From Strongylocentrotus purpuratus (lineage: Eukaryota; Echinodermata; Echinoidea; Camarodonta; Strongylocentrotidae), in NCBI RefSeq assembly GCF_000002235.5, contig NW_022145606.1, positions 22,346,595 to 22,410,594 on the forward strand: a DNA stretch of 64,000 nt, written 5' to 3'. Below are positions 56,416-64,000 of this stretch, one piece after another. The first letter of the stretch is position 1. Each line of letters starts with the position of its first letter. The notes under the pieces are model-generated. The model was not told where the DNA came from. It saw nothing but the letters and a program-made list of their open reading frames with translations, and did no database searches. Position numbers and translations under genes: made by a program.

Positions 56416-57652
56416 AAGTCCCCATCAAACCAAAACTAGTTCACACTACACTTTTAAACCGTCCTAGAAAATCTTTAAAAAAGGGTAATGGTCAGGGAAG
56501 AATGTGTAAATAATGTCTACTGTACGATCCTAGATCGTTCATAAACAGTCCTCAATACGCCCATCTCGTCTGTACCCCGTCCACATTCAGTTGTGTCAAG
56601 TTCATATCGGGTGAATTGGCCATTGCCAGGTAGCCCAAGCCCGTCTGTATTCAGTTTAAACCAGTTCTTTACTAGTTCTACCTCGTTCCCAATACGTCCA
56701 AATCATTCTAACTAGTTCGCAACTTGTTCTAACTAGCTTGTAACCCGACCACCCCGTTCAGGGACAGTTCATCTCGTCCCCGTCTCGTTCTTAGTGCGTT
56801 CGAACGCGCCCCTATAGGCACGAGGGCTGTACAAACCCAGCGCGTTCTTGCCATTCCTCATTTCCGTTCAATGATATTACTGCTAACTGATGCTCGACCA
56901 AGTCATGTTGTAATACGTAGTAGGACCAAAGTACGGCGATTCCGTTCGTAGTACGTCCATCTCGTTTTAAGTACGTTGTCACTCAGTCTAATTGTAGGAC
57001 GGGGAAAATTTTGAACAGGCTCAAAGTTCTAGAGCACCCTTCCCGTCCAAGCCAGTACGAGGCCGTCCATAAAGTGCTTAAACAGATCTTAAACAGTTTC
57101 TACTTTGTTCATTCCGTCCGCGCACGGTTTGAGCACGTTTGACAACATTTTACCGAACGTAGTAAAAACTAGTTTGGTGTGATGGGGCTTCACTTGAATG
57201 TCTTGCGCAGCACACCTTGAATCGTTGAAGTTGAACGGGAATAAGGAATGGAAAGAACGCGCTCGGGTTTTATGACCCTTGAGCGAGGACGTGATTGCAC
57301 ACCCTAGAAGCGCGTTAGAACGCACTGAGAACGAGATGAGAACGAGCCGAACTGTCTCTAAACTAGTTAGAATGGGTTCGTTTGTTTTGAAACGAGGTAT
57401 AACTAGTTGATAAGGGGTTTCAATTGACTACGGGTTGGCTTGGACTGCCTGGAATGGCAAATTTACCAGATCTGAACTTGATATGAACTGACTGTGGACG
57501 GGGTACAGACGAGATGGACTGTTTATGAACAAACTAGTATCATATTTTAGTCATTTTTACACATTCTACCCCGACCACAACCCGTTAAACTATTTTCTAG
57601 GACGGTCCCAGAACGAAGTGAGAACTAGTTTGGTGTGATGGGGGCTTTAAGT
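56416..57652. mobile_element. Foldback element(s), TIR AAAGCCCCCATCACACC
   Basis: The left end is AAGTCCCCATCAAACCAAAA. Two right-type ends (GTTTGGTGTGATGGGGCTTC at 57172, GTTTGGTGTGATGGGGGCTT at 57630) indicate one copy inside or beside another. The far end is followed by TTAA. The interior has CTAACTAGTT- and CCTCGTTC-type words in both orientations. It sits in the intron between the NACHT and LRR exons. Same family as 38690-39865. Confidence 0.7.
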
Positions 57653-57852
57653 AACTCTTTTTCTCATATTTATTTACATTTTATGAGTAATTTATTAATA
57701 CATTTATTTTTGTCCATGCCTTTGATTATAAATGATGAATGATTTTTAAATAGATGCTTCTTCGACTTATGAATATGGCAAAGAAATGAAAATTAAAACA
57801 AGATTTCTGAAATGATCAGTGTTAAAATGCTTATCAAATGAAAATGGCATAC

Positions 57853-59444
57853 CTCACGCTTCAGTTGCTTCGGAAGATTTTGCATCCCAACGACAGTGTA
57901 CACGGTGGGTGACTTTAGAACAATACTCCGCGCATTCACGCATCTTTGAACCAATGATGACACATTTCCTTCAGTACCGCTGGTCTCTGATGAGCAGTCA
58001 AGGAGAATTCGATATCGCTCACTCTCATCCAAAAAGCTGTTGGAAAGGAGCGCCTCCATTATTCGTATACAAAGTCTATTATCCGTGCCGGCAGCGAATC
58101 GGATGAGATTCTCATAGTCACCGATGTTTGCTTTGATTTTCTGTAGAAGTCTGTCCAACTTTGAAATCTTCAGTCGTAACATATATTTCTTTGTTTTAGC
58201 AGCGAGGTATTTCCCAGCTGAGTGTTCCTGAGCGAGTTTGTGATAAAACTCAATGGTATTGAAAGTTGTCTCGTTGGGCTGAGGAAGGCCTGTGACCGAA
58301 ACAGTTGTCTTGGATACTATCCCAAGCTCACATGCCCTATCAAGGATTGCGGGAGCTCTACGAAAATCATGATGCGTGAAGACTAGTTTCTTAGCATCGT
58401 CGAGCAGACCAGTAAGGGCAACTTTGCCTAAATGAGATATTATCTCCCTTAACTCATCGGGTGTGATTTTTACTCTTGACTTTGATCGGGTGTTTGCATG
58501 GTGCGCTAAGAAAACATTCACGCTGTCCAGTAATTCTGTTTGAGTAGTAGTATCACTGTCCAGTAGGCACTCACTCCATAAGTGACACACCATTAGACAA
58601 AATAACGGTGTTTTAACAAGTTCATTAATCAGTGGTTGGCCGTCAAGGTAAATCTTCAAATCATGTCCGCTATTATTAGGATTCGAGTTTGAAGCAAAGA
58701 ATCTGTCGATGTACTCTCGTGAGCTCTCTTGTGAGAATCCTTCTATCCACATCTTTGTGTATACCCTTGGAAGTTCCGCTTGATCAAAGAAGTACTCTAG
58801 ATGAGGGCGTGTTGTTACGAGGACTCGACACTCCGGAAATTCTTCCAAACGGATGACACGGAAAATGTTACTCTCTGAGATTCGCTGGGAAGAAGAAATA
58901 CCCGCATATTCATCTAGTCCGTCTAGTATGATGTGGCAGATACCCTGATTCTCTCTAATGAAACTCTCCAGACCCTCTGGTGTGAGATCCTCAACATCAC
59001 TCAAAAGCTGGGATTTGATGGCTTCTCCGATCGATGTGAGCTGACCTGTGTTTCGAAACTTTACAACAAACAGAAGTGGCAGGTGTTCTAATGCTGACCC
59101 CTTTTCTTTGTGAACCCAGTCGTAAGCCATCTTAGCAACAGCCGTGGTCTTCCCTCGTCCAGCTGGTGCCGAAATGAGGATTCGAGCTGGAAGTCTTCCG
59201 TTTACTTTCGTTGAAAATATTTCAGCAACAGAACCCTGGAGTATTTCCTTCTTTTTCGTGTCTTGTCCGCTAGCGTCCTTCTTCACCATTGTGACAACCG
59301 TGTGCATGTCTTCGAACTCAGCATAATCACTTTGATCCCACGGTTTCATTTGAATTTTGCACAATTGATCTCGGTACTTATTCTCTAACTTTTCGCGACA
59401 TCGCTGAACAGTCAATGATGCCGAGATCTTCTTGATGTAGATAC
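57853..59444 (-). CDS. NLR gene exon 2: NACHT ATPase
   Basis: One 1,592-nt exon follows the acceptor ATTCCAG at 59445 and ends GCGTGAG before GTATGC at 57852. Joined to exon 1 it continues G-IYIKKISASLTVQRC. Within the joined protein the P-loop APAGRGKT lies at about residues 194-201, the Walker B strand HIILDGLDEY at 272-281 and the sensor-type VLVTTRP at 309-315, followed by NACHT helical and winged-helix regions to about residue 632. These residues bind and hydrolyse ATP or dATP, which drives oligomerisation in NACHT proteins. The exon has no stop and all key motifs are intact. The first in-frame Met-like codon inside it is not the start, because the frame stays open to the acceptor. One large NACHT exon is common in echinoderm NLR genes. 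Confidence 0.93.
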
Positions 59445-59619
59445 CTGGAATGATACAAGCATATACAAAACTAAATGTCTTATTATACTCTGATGATCTA
59501 CTAACCTCTTTCCAAGGTTTTTGGGGGTAATCCTTTTTTTATAATTTTCTTTGAATTACATCAATTATGGTGGTTTGCCTCTTTAAAATAAAGTTTCTAA
59601 ACTATTTTGTTATGTTTTT

Positions 59620-60115
59620 TTCTTTGGCGTTGGAACAGTGTCATTCTCTACTCGCTGACTTACAAATCTAGTTTGATATATTATGTTGTGCCCTCTCATG
59701 CACATCTCCTATTGCGTATTTCTTCTTCCTCTCTTCTTTTCAACCCCACATGCAAACCCATCCTGTATTATTTCCTGTACCCCCGATCTCTCACTTTCGA
59801 TTTGCATTGTTTACTTTTTGTATTATGACCATGTTCTCCTACCTTTGTCATGTAAAGTGCTCTCTTGTCATTTTCTCGTCTCTGATGGCATCTTCCTTTT
59901 GTTTCTTCTTATTTTAGTTCCTTTTTGTAGTTACGAATTCGTAAATCCAACCACTTATTATTCCTTACTATCATTTGAGGGGTCCACAATTATACAAGCA
60001 ATGTTTTTAGTGGACCCCTCTGTGTTCTATATGTATTCCTTAAATGTTATAATTGATTGTAGTTTATTTGCAATGTTCTGTTGAAAACAGATATAAAATT
60101 GAATTTAATTAAGTT
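59620..60115 (+). mobile_element. LINE 3'-UTR fragment in NLR intron 1
   Basis: TGTATTATTTCCTGTACCCC, CGATCTCTCACTTTCG and TTTAGTGGACCCCTCTGTG match the minus-strand copy at 36165-36850. It ends in AATTGAATTTAATTAAG-type repeats. It carries no open protein domain. The 133-residue frame here is UTR. Confidence 0.7.
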
Positions 60116-60499
60116 AAATTGGATTTGGAACGCACTTAACTCTGCTGTTTTCTTTAATTAGACTGTATAGATCAGTCAGGAAGCTTTTTCTCCAAATCGA
60201 TATTGAAAGTCTTAAGTATATGTTCTCCTTTTTATTGAAGAACTTTTTCAAACATAAATTTGAGGGAGAAAGAGACACGGAGTAAAGGAAGATGAAAGGA
60301 TATTGACCTTGAACGATTAAATTGAACCTAATATAATGTACATTTCCTGATACAAACTATTAATAAGGGACTAAAATACCCCTTCATAACCTGTAATAAA
60401 AATGTGAATTGGAATCAAAATGTGTTTATTGTACAAAGTGGATTCACTTGATTTGTTCTTCTGCCGGTATTTAATTATTGCAATTTAACTCCGACTGGG

Positions 60500-61952
60500 T
60501 ATGTGATGCCTGTTTATTACGTCAATTGCCATTTTATAACACAGATGATGATGGTGAGAGTGATTTTGCAATCAGTGGACCTCTATTATTTCTGGGGAAG
60601 AAAGATGATTCTGAAAAAAAACGAATTATTTAAAACTTTGGATCAATTCAATGGCTTAAAAATAGCTCACTTAAATGTTTGTTCTTTATTAAAAAATATT
60701 GAAAAAATACGAAATATTATAGTGGGAAATAATGTTCATGTTGTGACGTTTTGGGAGACTAGACTCGATGATACTACATGTATCGCGAATGGAGAGATAT
60801 CTGTGGCAGGTTATCGTACTTTGTGGTGGTGGTTATTTTACCTGACTACTAAGAAAGCATAAATGCTTGTAAGTAAGCAACCAGACAGCCGACGGCTTTA
60901 GGTCCTGTCCGATGGACCTGGTGATGAGGATTAATGCCTTACTAAAGGGCACTAGCGCATCGCCTTGGTTTTGAACCCGGGTCACCGGATTACGAGACCA
61001 CTACTCTACCGACTAAGCTATCGCGCCTCCTCCTCTTTTTGAGAAGAGACAGAAACAGATCTGGAGGAGGAGTAATTGTAAACTTTCAATAATCTGTTTA
61101 ATAATGATACAGTTCTTCTTAAGCTACAATCAAATTCTCTTGAATCGCTATGTATTCAAGTTAATATATCTCATCAAAACCCTTTATTAAAATACTTATT
61201 CCATGCATATGGTATAGGCCCCCCGATTCAAGTATTCTTGTTTTTTTGATTTGCTTGAAATTGTGTTAAAAAATGTGGAAGCCACTTCCTTGGACTATCT
61301 GTTGATTGGTGACATAAACTGTGACTTGTTACAGAATAACCCCACTTGTCATACTAAACGATTGTTACAAATTGCTCGTGGGTATAATTTTCATCAACAT
61401 GTTAAAACACCAACACGCGTTACCCAGTCTACGAGTACTTTAAATGATCGTTCATTTTCCTTAAATAACACTTTGAAAAGGTTAGGCAATATTTTCCAAT
61501 ACTTTGCCCAACGTTGTGCCAATAGTCAACCCAACCCTATATTGGGCAATATTTTGCCCAGGGGTATTGGTAAACGTAAATAGCCTACTTCAAACGTGCA
61601 GGATTGTTTCGTATTTTGACCAAACTTTGGGCAAAGATATGACCCTCCAACTGCCCGACTACTATGTTGGGAAAATCTTGACCGGTTAAAAAAAAAAGGA
61701 GATATAATGCCAGTTAAACTGGCATTATATTCCTGTTTTTTAAATATGTATTGTTTTCTTATTTACATTTACTTATTTTAATATTATGTATTTGTTATTG
61801 TTTAAATATGTGTTTAGTCTGTTTATTCATATGTATTTTTAATGTACCATGTACGGACATGCTGAAAAACAGCTATGGTAAGCTGAAAGCATCTTTTTTT
61901 AATCACTGTATTTAAATAAATAAACAAACAAACAAATAAACAAATAAACAAA
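60500..61952 (+). mobile_element. LINE with endonuclease remnant, RT deleted, split by a SINE
   Basis: The start of an APE-type endonuclease is readable (LKIAHLNVCSLLKNIEKIRN, then VVTFWETRLDD and ISVAGYRTL). After the SINE it resumes FLRRDRNRSGGGVIVN and, from about 61251, LDYLLIGDINCDLLQ and HQHVKTPTRVTQSTSTL, typical of CR1/L2-like endonucleases. The reverse transcriptase is absent. Instead there is a segment with TTGGGCAATATTTTGCCC-like inverted words (61480-61680), a perfect hairpin TATAATGCCAGT-TAA-ACTGGCATTATA (about 61703) and a 3' UTR ending in AAATAAACAAAC repeats (61910-61952). It lies in NLR intron 1. Confidence 0.75.
60868..61032 (-). mobile_element. tRNA-derived SINE inserted in the LINE
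   Basis: On the minus strand GGCGCGATAGCTTAGTCGG holds a perfect A box (TAGCTTAGTCGG), and GGGTTCAAAACC is a B-box-like element 37 bases on. Between them an anticodon-stem-like GTGGTCTCGTAATCC is visible. The body has CTTTAGTAAGGCATTAATCC. It separates GYRTLW and FLRRDRNRSGGG of the LINE endonuclease, which are contiguous in intact relatives. Confidence 0.8.
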
Positions 61953-62050
61953 TGATAAGAACGTTAGTATGTTAGACGTAAATAATCATATTTGATTGAT
62001 ACACGTCTGTAAAACCCCAATTACACACACTCTACCACTAGTATACCCAC

Positions 62051-62356
62051 CTGGATTACTTGGTGTCCCCTTGAGATATGTATCCGCAAGCATTACTAGC
62101 TTAGCGTCAATGAGAGCTTGTTTCAGCCTGGGATGCTGGTTGCAAGGCTTCACATTCTGTCTCCAGTCAAACAGCATATCACGTGTTCCCTTACAAGTCA
62201 CCCGTCCTTCTATCCTGTTGGTTTCTGTGTATCTATTGATTTCTGCGACCTTGAATCCGAGTGTTCGTCCTAAGGCCTCCATCTGCTCACCCGTCTCGAT
62301 GTCCTCAGCCAGCTTGCAGATAAGGTCATTGGCAATACCTTCATGAGCCGCCATAC
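62051..62356 (-). CDS. NLR gene exon 1: Death domain
   Basis: The exon starts after the acceptor CCCCATAG and reads GTATGGCGGC. Translation most likely begins at this ATG (62354). It encodes about 101 residues, beginning MAAHEGIANDLICKLAEDI and including ALGRTLGFKVAEINRYTE, TRDMLFDWRQNV and LADTYLKGTPSNP. The helix pattern (LGFKVAEI, M-L-x-x-W) is that of a Death domain, the recruiting module of many invertebrate NLR proteins. It ends CCAG before GTGGGT, leaving one base that joins in frame with the NACHT exon. The region upstream holds no earlier coding exon that I can see, so a noncoding 5' exon is inferred. The protein should be a cytosolic immune sensor or regulator. Confidence 0.85.
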
Positions 62357-62413
62357 CTATGGGGAACATACACAAAAGACAAATAAGATTAATAAACTGA
62401 TTATGAACATATA

Positions 62414-62590
62414 GGCCCGGATTCACAAAGGGAGTTTGTAGACAAACCTAGGTTTATTGCGTCGTGTGACGCGTTTTAAAGCGTTTCAGACCAAGGTTTG
62501 TCTGAACCTTAGGCTGAAACGCATCGAAACGCCTCATATGACGCATATAAACCTAGGTTTGTCGACAAACATCCTTTGTGAATCCGGACC
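62414..62590. mobile_element. 177-bp palindromic MITE, TIR GGCCCGGATTCACAAAGG, ATA duplication
   Basis: It is flanked by ATA at 62411-62413 and 62591-62593. The arms match for about 75 bp (GACAAACCTAGGTTTAT, GCGTTTCAG). It lies just upstream of the Death-domain exon, within 60 bp of its acceptor. It is related at its ends to 14839-14930. Confidence 0.8.
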
Positions 62591-62593
62591 ATA

Positions 62594-63120
62594 GCCTCTT
62601 TATAGTGGGACAGTAAATCAATTCAGTATTTCAGCAGGTCTGCATTCATCATTGTAAAGTACCAATTATTGTTCTCAGATTGTGTGCTGGGTAGGATAGA
62701 ATGTTAGAGTATCTTTGTTGTGCTTAAGCAGAGAAGTAGGATCTTGACGATCGAAGTATAGGTAATTTGAAAACCTATTTACAAAGAAGTATAATAATAA
62801 AGAAAAGAAGAAAACCGGAGAAAACAAGACATTTCAAGAATACGGTCGAGGCCATTAATGGCCTATGAACCTAGTTTTTGCCTGGCAATGCCGGTTACAT
62901 TTTTGTGATGCATTGCCAGAGGCAGTGCTCCGGGAGGGGGTGTACTGCCCTCACCTTTCCAAGTACCTGAAAATTATCCTTGCTACGATTTATTTTATTT
63001 TTTTGGTCATCGAATTTTTTTAAAATGTGCACCCCCCCCCCCCTTGAGCGCAAAGGTAAAAATCACGTTCTGAATCCGCCACTGTTGGAGGGTGCGCATT
63101 ATGCACTAGGCGCAGCCTGC
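62594..63120. other. 5' flank of the NLR coding region; hAT-like end
   Basis: Poly-C then TTGAGCGCAAAGG and TGAATCCGCCACTG (ending at 63084) look like the right end of a hAT-type element with terminus CAGTGGCGGATTCA. The left end is not certain (CAGTGCTCCGGG near 62925 is a candidate). No promoter or upstream exon is identifiable. Confidence 0.4.
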
Positions 63121-64000
63121 ATCAAGGCCTAATGATTAATAAATGAAGAGATTGATTCCAAAAGGAGCTAAATCCATATTTTATTAAAATTTAGTTATCT
63201 GTCTTAAAATAATGATTTTCTACATGGGGACAAAAATATGCACTATATCACATTCGAAAATTTCAGCAGGAAGTATGAAAAAAATTAGGTACAATATCAT
63301 GTTTCATTCCAAAAGGAGCTAAATCCAAATCTGTTTCATTCCAAAAGGAGCTAAATCCACTTTGAGTAAATCACCTTTTTTATTTCTCCACTTTCCCTTT
63401 AGCCATGTACCTTCATGTTGTTATATATGTTGAAGGTTTTGCTCTGGACCAATAATATATGATAAGAAAAAAATCTATCAATTATTTCTGATTTTTACTA
63501 ATTTTTTTAGATTTTGTGGATTTAGCTCCTTTTGGAATGAAACATGGATTTAGCTCCTTTTGGAATGAAACGGATTTAGCTCCTTTTGCAATGAAACTGT
63601 GATATGTTGATTACTTTCTTTTCAAAAGGTTTTTTATTTATGATTTCACTATCAATATTTAAAAGGAAAGGTTTGCTACTAAATTTAAATAAATTTCAGT
63701 GATTTTATTGAGAAAATACGAATTTTTTCAGGTACAATATCATGTTTTATTAATAATAATAATAATATTTAATTTTTATATAGCACTTAATAAAAATGTC
63801 TCTAAGCGCGGTCATTGGATTCAGTTCTTGCCCGCACAAACTTTGTGCAAAATCTCCACTCCCTAAATCAGGAAAAACTGTTGGATTTTTTCGTATCATA
63901 TATTATTGGTCCAGGATGACACCTTTAACATATATAACAACATAAAGGTACATGACTAAAGGGAAAGTGGAGAAATAAAAAAATGGCCATTTACTCAGAA
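63121..64000. repeat. Repeat with a 25-bp word in both orientations
   Basis: TTCCAAAAGGAGCTAAATCC occurs at about 63149, 63308 and 63339. Its complement GGATTTAGCTCCTTTTGGAA occurs at 63520 and 63546, with one variant at 63572. In addition 63364-63470 is mirrored by 63885-64000 (CATGTACCTT, TGTTATATATGTT, CCAATAATATATGATA). The structure continues past the window edge. A SINE-like (AAT)n-TTTATATAGCAC motif lies at about 63755. Confidence 0.7.

Noticed and set aside
59683-60084. 133-residue hydrophobic plus-strand frame that could suggest a membrane protein
   Set aside because: The interval matches a LINE 3' UTR found inverted at 36165-36850, and the frame is not conserved between the two.
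60868-61032. Functional tRNA gene
   Set aside because: A and B boxes are present, but the cloverleaf is not closed by a proper acceptor stem and SINE body sequence follows. It is a tRNA-derived SINE.

Overview
The window looks like intergenic and intronic DNA of an animal nuclear genome, most likely an echinoderm or another marine invertebrate deuterostome. This rests on three things: an interrupted Death-NACHT-LRR immune receptor gene of the kind expanded in sea urchins and their kin, the mix of LINE, tRNA-SINE and foldback repeats, and the AT-rich sequence broken by many poly-G/poly-C runs. The species itself is inferred, not shown. Most of the open reading frames are chance frames in repeats. 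The host coding content I trust is one gene at the right end.

Layout. 1-128 is the end of a repeat. About 3.0-15.5 kb is a tandem array of a roughly 3-kb noncoding unit (four partial copies, here called 1a, 1b, 2 and 3). Individual copies were later hit by different transposons, and the uninterrupted copies serve as empty sites: a foldback at 3288-3772, a GC-rich foldback at 5040-5777, a deleted mariner at 7252-8389, a nested pair of MITEs at 10692-11270, and a hAT within a hAT carrying a minisatellite at 12835-14542. At 16608-16826 lies a small block with four histone-type mRNA 3' stem-loops and two purine-rich downstream elements but no histone gene. At 17644-20935 (minus) is a 5'-truncated LINE with an unbroken 970-residue reverse transcriptase-RNase H frame. 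At 22790-28078 is a 5.3-kb element with about 450-bp terminal inverted repeats and a 3-bp target duplication. It carries a decayed gene for a protein that resembles PIN/FEN1-XPG nucleases, and it contains a LINE fragment which in turn contains a hAT MITE.

28-45 kb is mostly LINE 3' ends, SINEs, nested palindromic MITEs with TTAA duplications, a second minisatellite-bearing element and simple repeats. Two short coding candidates lie near 35.6 and 36.0 kb and are weak.

45.5-62.4 kb (minus) is the NLR gene. A Death-domain exon (62051-62356) joins in frame to a 1.6-kb NACHT exon (57853-59444), then come five LRR exons of about 512-542 nt. Consecutive LRR exons are phase 0 in and phase 2 out, and they are linked by tiny 31- or 40-nt exons that restore phase. 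The first four large exons plus two tiny exons read cleanly for about 1,000 residues. A third tiny exon has lost its acceptor and a fourth is shortened, so the last two LRR exons may no longer be joined in frame. The last LRR exon is a mosaic whose 5' half and upstream intron are almost identical to its neighbour, as expected from recent gene conversion. Introns of this gene hold LINE and SINE insertions, an inverted duplication and foldback MITEs.
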